Shown: piece after piece, positions 31,901 through 38,830 of the stretch | Layout of the letters: every line of letters starts with the position of its first letter | Position numbering within the stretch: the stretch's first letter is position 1 | NCBI GenBank assembly: GCA_027533385.1 | Contig: JAPZUE010000054.1 | Span: 1-64,000, forward strand | Origin: Rhizobium sp. | GTDB taxonomy: Bacteria > Pseudomonadota > Alphaproteobacteria > Rhizobiales > Rhizobiaceae | Direction of reading: 5' to 3' | DNA: 64,000 bases | Made by a program: the position numbers and the translations under genes | The notes under the pieces: generated by a model | Databases searched by the model: none | Seen by the model: only the letters and a program-made list of their open reading frames with translations | Told to the model about the DNA's origin: nothing

Positions 31901-33082
31901 AAAGTCCCGGGCAGCCTGCAGCGCGCGTTCGGCTTCGGTTTCCTTGGGGCCTTTGGCGCTGCTGGCACGGTCGGCGCTGTCGCCGCGGATCTCTTCCGCC
32001 TTGGCGGCAAGCCGAGCCTTGGCAGCAGCGATGCTGTTTTCTCGCCAGCGCGCGGAAAAGGCGTCCATCATGCTCATCGCGTCACCAAAAGCAGACGCGA
32101 ATTCATCGCGAACCTGTGCGCCCATGCGGGCAGTCGAGCCGGAAAAGCTGTTTTCCATGCGCGGCAGAGCAACGCTCTCGATCCGGGTGATGGTGGCAAG
32201 CCCAACGCGGTCGAGCACCGGGTTCACCCATTCGGCGAGCCAGTTGAGGGCAGCGATTGCCTTGTTGGCCAGATACTCGATCCCGCTGATCGCCAGGTTG
32301 GCGGCGCCCACGGCGACTTCGCCGACCACGCCGGGCAGTGCTGTCCAGGTAACGCGGATCGCATTGAAACCGCCAACCCAGCCAGCATAGAGAATGGCGA
32401 CGGCGTATTTGCCAGCAGTTAGAACGGCCTCAAAGGCCGTGACCGCCCAGTCTTTGAGGGTCGAGAAAACCGAGCCGAGGTTGAGCCCATCCGAGACGGT
32501 CTTCCAAAGCCCCTTCATGGTGTCCCCAACGGTGATCCCGACGGGGCCAAGCTTCTCCATCTCCTTCTTGGTGAGGCCGAGGCTTTGCGCATAGCGGTCG
32601 AGCTCGCCTGTCTGTTTGACGCTCGACTGGAACAGCTTGAACGCGCCGAACGCGATGCTAGCGGCAGCAGCGGCTGCGAGAAGATAGGGGTTGGTCAGTG
32701 CGGCAGCGGCAGCACTGGCTGCGAGCCCGAGCAGCGCCCTGGCCATGCCGCCGATGCCGACACCGGCCTGCATGGCGATTTGCCCGATCTGCGTGCCCTG
32801 CTGCATGAACACGGTCATGGGTTTCTGGCCAGAGAACAAGCCGACCACCATGTCGTTGAGCTGAAAGACCAGGTTCTGGACGTGATGCCCGGCAAGCTTT
32901 GCGGAACCACCCATGCGTGTGACCCCGCCGCCACCGACCGCATTGAGCGCCCGATCTGCACGCGAGGCGCTGTCCGCCATATCGCCCATCGCGCCTGCCA
33001 CCGTGCGCTTCATTTCGGCCATCTCCTTCTGGAGCCGGGCGACGTTGGTGATCATTTCAATTTCGAGGGTGCCTGCTTTCAC
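28955..33082 (-). CDS. Tail tape-measure protein
   Basis: 1375 aa, the longest gene of the phage. At about 3 residues per 4.5 angstrom it predicts a tail near 200 nm. It has an N-terminal coiled coil (NVARLQKEMAEMKRTV), hydrophobic segments (about 110-150 and 640-690) for membrane passage, and long Ala/Glu/Gln coiled coils between. It starts with GTG overlapping the stop of the frameshift tail-chaperone extension, the standard order in siphoviruses. Confidence 0.9.
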   Translation of the reverse strand: MKAGTLEIEMITNVARLQKEMAEMKRTVAGAMGDMADSASRADRALNAVGGGGVTRMGGSAKLAGHHVQNLVFQLNDMVVGLFSGQKPMTVFMQQGTQIGQIAMQAGVGIGGMARALLGLAASAAAAALTNPYLLAAAAAASIAFGAFKLFQSSVKQTGELDRYAQSLGLTKKEMEKLGPVGITVGDTMKGLWKTVSDGLNLGSVFSTLKDWAVTAFEAVLTAGKYAVAILYAGWVGGFNAIRVTWTALPGVVGEVAVGAANLAISGIEYLANKAIAALNWLAEWVNPVLDRVGLATITRIESVALPRMENSFSGSTARMGAQVRDEFASAFGDAMSMMDAFSARWRENSIAAAKARLAAKAEEIRGDSADRASSAKGPKETEAERALQAARDFAANLALETAKIGKTPIEIKRMEVAMAALNAPTDEARIAILEAGEAWEQATRAFATSEFLRQTVAPLEQQVALLGQSARAQALANLEAEREQVVLERGVEAWERYRAARIRLMEADFAQSGQEQFLQSLEDMVSATEAAAQNMADAFGSVGGAIGAITVEITRFASAQAAAAQRVAEAEREYGRTSFQYADARAAQASAEINHYGNLASAAKGFFKEGSDGYKALLAAEKVFRAFELAIAIKNAAVKIGLIGAQTAAKVTSDTAMAASDTARAGIEQGNSIITTGIKAVEAVVNAIRSLPFPLNIAAGAITAGVIASLGVAISGAFGGSPKLPAANDGTGTVFGDSTAKSESIAKAIDHLREVDTLTMRYSAAMLASLRNIEANIGGLTNLIIRTNGAEASAAGVNTGYQPTGVTGLIGKGLEGVGSVLNKIPIIGGFLGGVVGLVGKAFGALFGTKTTITGQGIFGRGQSLADILSGGFDASYYSDVKKTKKVLGISMGSSYSTRYSAADAELERQFALIFSGFYDAISAAAGPLGLSLGEVQSRLQGFVVNIGKIDLKGLTGAEIQEKLTAVFGAAADNLARYAVPGLEQFQKVGEGYFETLIRVASSVEAVSSSLSLLGTSVEDLTLAAKMNLFDLFGSASDMTSATGEYFALYYSKAEQASAQTAQMARVVESLGLQLPQSIAGFRSLVEAQDLTTEAGRAAYVTLIQLAPAFAELIGAAQDAASAAAIADERLSLERQLLEVQGNAAALRALDLAQLDESNRALQQQIWALQDQQKAADEAAAAAEKLRSAWETITDSLLSEVARILGNMGSGVKTYAQALSEFNAATIAARAGDQEAAKSLPGLSQSLLTVAANAATSAQELARIQGQTAASLEQTVAIINGVAGLPTDTATAAASSTPNWWEQFASNQSATATTSANDSATVLIDGLAALKQELSDLRDEQRIASATIASGTSKTARILERVTPDGDALAVRTAA

Positions 33083-33570
33083 GTGCTGGGCTCCTTCGAC
33101 ATCATCAGCGCCCGGAAGGCGTTGGACACTTTCCGGGAGACTTCATCGCGGTTGAGGACGGACGTGGCAGTCCACGGCGGCGGGCAATCGGGCTCGCGGG
33201 CGCGGACAGTTTCAGCGACGAACTCGACAGAGAGCTTTCGCAGAAGGCGGACCAGCCACGGAGGCAGATCGAGCCCCATGCAGTGCTGCCACTGGCCAAT
33301 CGTGGCCCAGGAGATGGGGACTGCGCCCATCGCGCCAGGATCGGTGGGGCCGACTTCCATGAGCCAGTCGATCACCCAAGGGGTGCGGATTATTGGAAAG
33401 TCCGGGGCAAGGTCGTCGATCGCCATTCGCTGCAGGCGGGTCAGCGGTTCGCTCTCCGGTTCAGGCTTTGGCGATTTTCCGGTGCGCGGCTTGGGCGCCG
33501 TGCCCAGCCACGCCAGCTGCCGGACGTAGAGGCTCAGCTCTCGGCCGAGCTCTTCGTAAAATTTGCCCAA
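33079..33570 (-). CDS. Tail assembly chaperone extension (gpT-like), reached by -1 frameshift
   Basis: A 163-codon frame just before the tape-measure gene, overlapping the end of the previous gene by 37 bp in the -1 frame. It has no ribosome site of its own. The overlap contains A-AAT-TTT, where the upstream frame can slip into AAA-TTT of this one. The fused product would be about 290 aa (131 + 159). In lambda and HK97 the equivalent G-T fusion binds the tape measure during tail assembly. The sequence itself (LSLYVRQLAWLGTAPKP, WATIGQWQHCMG) is not otherwise recognised. Confidence 0.8.
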   Translation of the reverse strand: MGKFYEELGRELSLYVRQLAWLGTAPKPRTGKSPKPEPESEPLTRLQRMAIDDLAPDFPIIRTPWVIDWLMEVGPTDPGAMGAVPISWATIGQWQHCMGLDLPPWLVRLLRKLSVEFVAETVRAREPDCPPPWTATSVLNRDEVSRKVSNAFRALMMSKEPST

Positions 33571-33950
33571 TCATTGATGTGGGCGGCGACCTGGGTGGCA
33601 ATGAACCCGATCGAAGGATCGGCATAGGCTTTGCGGAACAGTTCCTGGCCTTCCAGACCCTCTGCGGGCGGATAGGTGAAGCCGTTGAAACTGACCGTGC
33701 AGGCGGCCAGAAAATCGGCCTGTTCGGCGAGCTTTTCCTCGGCCGACTGGTCCATCTTTCCGCGCTTCTTGATCTTGTCCATCAGCTGGTTCTGCTGGCG
33801 GGCCTGCGCGCGCTGGTAGACCTTGGAGCCCGGCCCATAGACCGTAATCGAGAGGCGCTTGCCCTTGTCATCGAACAGCGGGGCATCGTCCCCGCCGACA
33901 AGTTCGAGGGTCGAGGTATCGGTGGCGGCGAGCGTCGTGATGTCGAACAT
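33534..33950 (-). CDS. Tail assembly chaperone (gpG-like)
   Basis: 138 aa from the ATG at 33950 (AAGGAG site). It is an acidic protein with a VYQRAQARQQNQLMDKIKKR helix and a C-terminal AADFLAACT/FNGFTYPPAEG region as in siphovirus tail chaperones. It lies between the major tail protein and tape measure, as expected. Its last ten codons carry the -1 slippery site leading into the T extension. The 6-codon longer start at 33968 lacks a ribosome site. Confidence 0.85.
   Translation of the reverse strand: MFDITTLAATDTSTLELVGGDDAPLFDDKGKRLSITVYGPGSKVYQRAQARQQNQLMDKIKKRGKMDQSAEEKLAEQADFLAACTVSFNGFTYPPAEGLEGQELFRKAYADPSIGFIATQVAAHINDWANFTKSSAES
33558..33564 (-). promoter_or_regulatory. Programmed -1 ribosomal frameshift heptamer AAATTTT
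   Basis: Minus strand A-AAT-TTT is in the exact X-XXY-YYZ phase relative to the upstream gene (codons GCA AAT TTT). After slipping, the codons AAA TTT TAC belong to the downstream frame. A short possible stem (AGCTC.GGCC.GAG-AGCT) begins a few bases later. Location in the tail-chaperone overlap is the classical site for this mechanism. Confidence 0.85.
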
Positions 33951-34001
33951 CAATGTTCTCCTTGGCAATGTCGCAATGTTCTGGGAAATGCCCGCCCGAG
34001 T

Positions 34002-34086
34002 GCGGGCGTGGCGGAATTGGTAGACGCACCAGATTTAGGTTCTGGCGCCCAACAGCGTGGGGGTTCGAGTCCCTTCGCCCGCACCA
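34002..34086 (+). tRNA. tRNA-Leu (anticodon TAG)
   Basis: 85-nt class II tRNA including encoded CCA. The acceptor GCGGGCG pairs with CGCCCGC. The anticodon stem CCAGA/TCTGG holds loop TTTAGGT with anticodon TAG (reads CUA). The long variable arm and GGTTCGAGTCC T-loop are clear. It is on the plus strand, antisense to the phage late operon, in the gap between tail-chaperone and major-tail genes. Confidence 0.93.
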
Positions 34087-34101
34087 TGCCGATATGACGG
34101 C

Positions 34102-34187
34102 GCGGATGTGGCGGAATGGTAGACGCCCGAGACTTAAAATCTTGTGAGGGTATCCTCGTGCGGGTTCGAGTCCCGCCATCCGCACCA
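34102..34187 (+). tRNA. tRNA-Leu (anticodon TAA)
   Basis: 86-nt class II tRNA with encoded CCA, 15 bp after the first. The acceptor GCGGATG pairs with CATCCGC. The loop CTTAAAA carries anticodon TAA (reads UUA). The variable arm is long and the T-arm is GGTTCGAGTCC. UUA and CUA are rare in GC-rich hosts, so both tRNAs fit the usual explanation for phage tRNAs. Confidence 0.93.
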
Positions 34188-34195
34188 CAGCATCA

Positions 34196-34657
34196 TTACG
34201 GCGCGAGCACCTCAACGATACCGACACCGGCGGAATTGGTGGTGAGTTCGAGGGTCACGGTAGCAGTCGTGATCTGATCGACCGAGCCGACATTGACCTT
34301 GAAGCTCATGACCTGTGCCTGGAAGTAGTACTTGTCGCCGTTCTGGGTGGTGACGAGGAAGCTGTGATCAGCGTCCGACAGCGAGGCGGACTTGAGCAGG
34401 ATCTGGCCAGCGTCATCCGTGTCGAGCCCCAGCTGGATCTGCATCGTGCCTTGGTTGAAGCTGCCCTTCTTCTTGACCACGCCGCGGCTGCCTACGGGAT
34501 TGAAGGTCACGAGATTGAACTCGCGGCCGAACTCGCCGAGGTCGGAGACTTCGCCGACGACGGTCATGGTCAGCGCATTGTAGCCGGTGGCATCGAAGGT
34601 CGCAGGGGTAGAGGCCGACACCTTCAAGGTGGTGCCGGCGGAAGTCCGAACGGTCAT
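34196..34657 (-). CDS. Major tail (tube) protein
   Basis: 153 aa, beta-rich and acidic. TVVGEVSDLGEFGREFNLVTFNP followed by RGVVKKKGSFNQGTM (two pieces) and a late DKYYFQAQVMSFKVN strand are typical of siphovirus tail-tube proteins of the HK97/phiJL-like type. It lies after the tail-terminator gene and before the chaperone pair, the expected order. The two tRNA genes lie just beyond its stop. Confidence 0.85.
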   Translation of the reverse strand: MTVRTSAGTTLKVSASTPATFDATGYNALTMTVVGEVSDLGEFGREFNLVTFNPVGSRGVVKKKGSFNQGTMQIQLGLDTDDAGQILLKSASLSDADHSFLVTTQNGDKYYFQAQVMSFKVNVGSVDQITTATVTLELTTNSAGVGIVEVLAP

Positions 34658-34669
34658 GGCAATGGGTCC

Positions 34670-35089
34670 TTATGAAGGTGAGGCTAGGCGCGCCTCGTTG
34701 AATGAGACGCGGAAGTCCTGCGTCTGCATGTGGATGCCGGTCTCCTCGTCGAGGAAATCAGGACCGGCGGAATCGGTGTGGACGGTGACGTCGGTGAGCC
34801 CTTCGATCACGGGCATCTGGTCGGCAGCGGCCTTTCGAACAGCCGCCAAGATGGCTTTCGTTTCAGGGTAGGTTCGGGCTAGCACGGTAACCTGCACGCG
34901 TTCGGTGACGCGGCGGTTCAGGCCCGGAGCCGGGACATTGCGATCCACACTGCTGACCGACATCAGCGATATCGCCGGCAAGTCCGTGCCTTGGGGCAGC
35001 ATTCCAGCGGCAATCCGTTCGACGGGGACGAGCGAGGTCAGCCCGGTGTCGGCCACCAGGAGGCTGCGGACCGCAATCACCCCGTTCAT
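34670..35089 (-). CDS. DUF3168 tail completion/terminator protein
   Basis: 139 aa. AVRSLLVADTGLTSLVP, PQGTDLPAISLMSVS and RVQVTVLARTYPETKAIL match the DUF3168 (lambda gpU-like) pattern of proteins capping the tail at the head-proximal end. Its start overlaps the gp10-like gene stop by 4 bp. Confidence 0.85.
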   Translation of the reverse strand: MNGVIAVRSLLVADTGLTSLVPVERIAAGMLPQGTDLPAISLMSVSSVDRNVPAPGLNRRVTERVQVTVLARTYPETKAILAAVRKAAADQMPVIEGLTDVTVHTDSAGPDFLDEETGIHMQTQDFRVSFNEARLASPS

Positions 35090-35649
35090 TCGTCATCGAC
35101 CTCGAGGGTCGGTGCTTTCAGGTTCCCGATCTGGACGCGGTGGGCAATGTAGGCCCCCATGGCGTTAACCGCTTCCTCGGCTTTCTGGTCAAGCGCCGGG
35201 CGCAGGAAGGGTTTGGCGGCGTGACCCGGGTGCATGACGGTGGATCCGACGAAGTTCTCGCCGATCTTGAGGCTGCCGCGCTTCACCATCTTGTTGATCG
35301 TGCCGATACTGACTTTGCGTGGGCCGCGACGGGTCTCACGCACCGGCTGGTCGGCCTCGGAAACCGAGATCAGGTGCGGTGCGACGCCATATTCGATGAA
35401 AAGCCCGAGATAGGAGCCAGGCCCACGCAGTTTGACGTAGGATGAGAGCTTGGCGCCCTCGGTCCGGGTGCCGATCCCTATCGCGCGCTTCAATCGCCCG
35501 GTCTTCACCGGAACATTGGCCTTGGCCTGCTGCTGGATCAACTTGGCACCGGCCCGAAGGCCGCCACGGATGACGTTGCGCTCGAGGTTCTTGGGCAGTT
35601 CATCGAGCAAACGCAGCAGTTCAGGGCCGCCCTTGAGCCGTATCGTCAT
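35086..35649 (-). CDS. HK97 gp10-family head-tail joining protein
   Basis: 187 aa from ATG 35649 (GAAGGAGCC site). The signature AGAKLIQQQAKANVPVKTGRLKRAI is characteristic of the HK97 gp10 family. YLGLFIEYG and a late HAAKPFLRPALDQ segment also fit. Acts at the head-tail connector or tail completion step. It starts inside the stop of the head-closure gene. Confidence 0.88.
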   Translation of the reverse strand: MTIRLKGGPELLRLLDELPKNLERNVIRGGLRAGAKLIQQQAKANVPVKTGRLKRAIGIGTRTEGAKLSSYVKLRGPGSYLGLFIEYGVAPHLISVSEADQPVRETRRGPRKVSIGTINKMVKRGSLKIGENFVGSTVMHPGHAAKPFLRPALDQKAEEAVNAMGAYIAHRVQIGNLKAPTLEVDDE

Positions 35650-35999
35650 GGTGCGGCTCCTTCGCTCGATAGTTCTTCGACCATGAACTCTATGGCATCC
35701 CGCCGGCCCAGTATGGCCGGGCCAGAAATGATCTGGTGGACGCGGGTTTCGATGATCACCCGCATGTCTGCGGCGAGCCCTGCCAGATACCGAATGCGGA
35801 TTCGGGCGGGACGGCGACCGATCTGCATGCTGTCGGCCAGACGCTCGGCCTTGGAGGGGAGAATGTCCTTCACCTCGGCCCAGACGCAGGCGAACTCTGT
35901 CCAATTGACCTGTTCGGTGCCATATTGCGGGTCGCGAGTGACAACCTTGCGCTCAATCCGAATCCTTGTGTCTAGCTTCGAGGCTAGATCCAGCGACAT
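35646..35999 (-). CDS. Head closure / head-tail adaptor protein
   Basis: 117 aa. KLDTRIRIERKVVTRDPQYG, NWTEFACVWAEVKDILPSKA and RIRYLAGLAADMRV follow the pattern of SPP1 gp16-like head-tail adaptors that plug the portal after packaging. Coupled to its neighbours by short overlaps (16 bp upstream, 4 bp downstream). Confidence 0.85.
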   Translation of the reverse strand: MSLDLASKLDTRIRIERKVVTRDPQYGTEQVNWTEFACVWAEVKDILPSKAERLADSMQIGRRPARIRIRYLAGLAADMRVIIETRVHQIISGPAILGRRDAIEFMVEELSSEGAAP

Positions 36000-36529
36000 T
36001 GGAGCTGCCCCACCAAGGTGTCGAAGGCGAGACAGGCTGCACCTTCACGGTTTTCGAACAGGGATGCAGTTTTTACCAGGATTGCAGCGCGAGCAATCGC
36101 CAGGTCGGGGTCATTCTCGCCAAATCCAGCCGACAGGGTGATCCAAATCAGACCGTCTAAACCCAGTTCAGGCCAAGATTTCCCGGATGCCGGGCGGATG
36201 CGGGTAAACCCGTGCCTTCGGCGGACGACATAGTCCGTCTCTGGGAGGGGCACAGTTGCTCCGCCCAGGGCAGTATAGCGGATTTCAGTCACCATGCAGG
36301 GCCGGATGGGAACGGTGATTTCGTCCAGCCAGCCTTCCAGCTGCATTTCGAGGACCTGTTCGCAAAGCTTCAGGCCAGTCTGTTGCTCGAGTTCAGCTTG
36401 TGCTGCATCCAGCTTGGCGCTCAGCAGCAAATCCTCGTCGCGGCCATCAAGCCTGAGCTGTTGGCGTGCTTCTTCGAGCGTCACGGCGCGATCCTGGGGT
36501 GGCTCGACCGTGACAATCTCGGACATCAA
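35984..36529 (-). CDS. HK97 gp6-like head-tail connector protein
   Basis: 181 aa. The N-terminal VTLEEARQQLRLDGRDEDLL and AQAELEQQTGLKL helices, then PIRPCMVTEIRY and a late AILVKTASLFENRE helix, match the gp6-type connector with its ring-forming helices. Positioned between the capsid region and the head-closure gene. Overlaps the 36526-36789 stop by 4 bp. Confidence 0.87.
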   Translation of the reverse strand: MMSEIVTVEPPQDRAVTLEEARQQLRLDGRDEDLLLSAKLDAAQAELEQQTGLKLCEQVLEMQLEGWLDEITVPIRPCMVTEIRYTALGGATVPLPETDYVVRRRHGFTRIRPASGKSWPELGLDGLIWITLSAGFGENDPDLAIARAAILVKTASLFENREGAACLAFDTLVGQLQCRWI

Positions 36530-36789
36530 GCCACCTTTTTACGGGTGTGTGCGCCTGCCTTATTGGCAATCGGCGGCTTTTCGGCTGGTTCGGCAGCTTC
36601 CAGTGCATCATCCACGGGGGCCGGAGCCGGTTCAGCCTTGGCGGTCGCGGCACCATCGACCTCGATGGCAAGGCCGCGTTCGATCAGGCTGCGCCCGCCC
36701 AGATCGTCGATCTCGAAGGTCTGGCCTGTAATGATATTATCCGAGCTCACCGAGCTCACGTGAATGGTATCGAGTGCCTGTAGGAACAT
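36526..36789 (-). CDS. Small phage head-region protein
   Basis: 87 aa. A small folded part (NIITGQTFEIDDLGGRSLIE) resembles proteins placed between capsid and connector genes in many HK97-type phages. An Ala/Pro/Glu linker (AEPAPAPVDDALEAAEPAEK) and a basic end HTRKKVA follow. AGGAG precedes the ATG. Function unknown. Confidence 0.65.
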   Translation of the reverse strand: MFLQALDTIHVSSVSSDNIITGQTFEIDDLGGRSLIERGLAIEVDGAATAKAEPAPAPVDDALEAAEPAEKPPIANKAGAHTRKKVA

Positions 36790-36846
36790 CGACTTCTCTC
36801 CTGAAACGATGAGAGGGCAAGCCCCGCGGCCAGCCCTCCCTAATCA

Positions 36847-38178
36847 TCAGACCTTGGTGGCCGCCGTGGCAGCGGCTGCGAAGTCGCCCTTCACGAAAGC
36901 CTCGGGGCGGTACACCGCGAGCGCCAGACGCTCTTCGGCCAGCACCGTCACCAGGTTCTTGCGGAAGTTCTGATCATCCTCCGTCGAGATTTCGACCACG
37001 GCGTCCATGCGGTCGAAGATCTGAGCACCCAACTGGAACGCGCCAGTCAGGAACTTGCCGGTCGCCATCGACTGGGTTGCAACCACCGGCTGCCCCCAGA
37101 GTGTGGGTGTCATCGTCCCTTGCGGGTTGCCGACGATGAACTGGCCTGCAGTGTCCTTAAGGAGCTCAATCGCCGCCCAGTCTGCTGGGTGCAGCACCAC
37201 GCCAGTCGGCATCAGCTCGGATAGCGCGGTCTGCAGCATGGCAAGGCGCAGCACGTCGACCCTTGTTACCGTCGCCGGAATGGTGATTGGCGGCGTGAAG
37301 GCGATTGCCTGCGTGTAAATACCGGCAAGATCCGTGCCCGTGCCGCTGCCGTTCAGCAGCTGGTTTTCCTCGACCAGCGCGAGGCCATAGCGCAGGCGCC
37401 CGTCGATGTAGGACTGGAGCATCGGCACATCGTCCAGGATCTGACGCGTTGCCAGAACCCAGTGCGCGATCGTGGTGACGTTACTGGTTAACACATCGAA
37501 CTTGATGTCCGACTGCGGTTTGGTTGGGCCGGTGGTTTCAGAAACGGTCGCCGCCGCATTGGCGTAGCCCGTTTCCTTGACATACTGCACCGAATTGCTG
37601 GCCGTGCGGCCCGGGGTCAGCAGATCACGCACCGTCAGACGGCGCTGGCCTGGGATCACAATACCAGGGATGCGGTCAGCGACGATGAGGTCGCCTGCAG
37701 AGCCATTGGCATCTGTGGTGAGCGCTGAAATGATCGCCTTCACCTCAACGCTCGCCCGCCCGCGCACCGTGTTGTTGCCGAGGAAAGCCTTGATAGCTTC
37801 ATCTGCCACAACCTGCTCGCCGATGGTCTTGAATTCAGGGGTTTCCTCATCGGCAACGCGGCGCGCCAGCTTCTGCTCGACCTCGTCGAGCCGGGCCTTG
37901 GCTTCATTGAGCGCAGTCAGCGCCTCGTCGGCGAGCTGCTTGGTGGCATTGGAGAGGTCTTCGCCGCGCTGCGCCTTGCCGAGTGCTTCTTCGGCCAGAG
38001 CCTTCACCTTGTCATGCTTTCCCTCAAGATCAGATTTGATCTCGTTGTGCCGAGCATCAAGAACGCCCCGCAGCTCAGCTTGCTTCGCCTCAAGGCTCGA
38101 TTTGACTTCACCAAAGCGCGCGTCGAGCACGCCTTTCACTTCGCCGGCAAGCTGCTCGGCGGTCTTCTGATCGCTCAT
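36847..38178 (-). CDS. Major capsid protein, HK97 fold
   Basis: 443 aa. The first ~110 residues are a long charged helix (LDARFGEVKSSLEAK repeats), which acts as a built-in scaffolding delta domain and is removed by the prohead protease. The HK97 core follows: TVRDLLTPGRTASNSVQYVK, LATRQILDDVPMLQSYID, NQLLNGSGTGTDLAGI and the C-terminal QIFDRMDAVVEIS. Lies just downstream of the protease gene. Confidence 0.93.
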   Translation of the reverse strand: MSDQKTAEQLAGEVKGVLDARFGEVKSSLEAKQAELRGVLDARHNEIKSDLEGKHDKVKALAEEALGKAQRGEDLSNATKQLADEALTALNEAKARLDEVEQKLARRVADEETPEFKTIGEQVVADEAIKAFLGNNTVRGRASVEVKAIISALTTDANGSAGDLIVADRIPGIVIPGQRRLTVRDLLTPGRTASNSVQYVKETGYANAAATVSETTGPTKPQSDIKFDVLTSNVTTIAHWVLATRQILDDVPMLQSYIDGRLRYGLALVEENQLLNGSGTGTDLAGIYTQAIAFTPPITIPATVTRVDVLRLAMLQTALSELMPTGVVLHPADWAAIELLKDTAGQFIVGNPQGTMTPTLWGQPVVATQSMATGKFLTGAFQLGAQIFDRMDAVVEISTEDDQNFRKNLVTVLAEERLALAVYRPEAFVKGDFAAAATAATKV

Positions 38179-38203
38179 GGGTGTATCCTGTATGGGAGTG
38201 GGG

Positions 38204-38830
38204 TCAGGCGCTGATTTGCGCCTTCAGGGCCGACAGAAAGTCGGATGGGGTGCTGCCAGACTCACTCCGGAACAGCGGCGCCAGGCCCTTGCCCGCAATT
38301 GCGGTGGCCTGGCTTTTCGAGAACCCTGCCTCGCGCAGGAAATTCTCAAATTCTGGCAAGGTCGGAAGCCGGCCATCCTCGACGAGCGACTTTACGCCGG
38401 TGATCACCGCGCGCTCGTTCATGGGGATGGTGACCAGGCTGACCTCGTAAAGGGCAAGCTCGAGCAGCTGGCGGGTCTTGCCCACCAATTGTTCCCGGAT
38501 TGTGCGGTAGCCGATCGAAAGCCCGCCGATGGCACCGTCGCGCACCAGCGCGTGGGCCTCCTGGCCTGCGCGAGATGAAAGCGAGAGCTGGCCTTTGACC
38601 ACCAGCCCTTCGCGGCTTTCGGCAAAGTCCGTCCAGACACCAGCCGGGCGGGTCTGGTCGTGGTACATCAGCATTGGCACCGAGGTGCGGCCCTTCAAGG
38701 AACGGGCGAGCGCGCCCGGCACAATGACATCGCCGCCTGCATCCACATTGCCGTATCCGGCAGCCAGCCCCTCTATCTGGCCATCTTCGGTGACGGCCTT
38801 GGTATCGAGGATGAAGTCGAGGTGGTTCAT
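38204..38830 (-). CDS. HK97-type prohead maturation protease
   Basis: 208 aa. It has GLAAGYGNVDAGGDVIVPGA, the His57 region PMLMYHDQ, the Ser105 region GGLSIGYRT and LYEVSLVTIPMNERA, the blocks of the herpesvirus-assemblin-like U35 protease. It cleaves the capsid delta domain during assembly. Its start overlaps the portal stop by 4 bp. Confidence 0.92.
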   Translation of the reverse strand: MNHLDFILDTKAVTEDGQIEGLAAGYGNVDAGGDVIVPGALARSLKGRTSVPMLMYHDQTRPAGVWTDFAESREGLVVKGQLSLSSRAGQEAHALVRDGAIGGLSIGYRTIREQLVGKTRQLLELALYEVSLVTIPMNERAVITGVKSLVEDGRLPTLPEFENFLREAGFSKSQATAIAGKGLAPLFRSESGSTPSDFLSALKAQISA

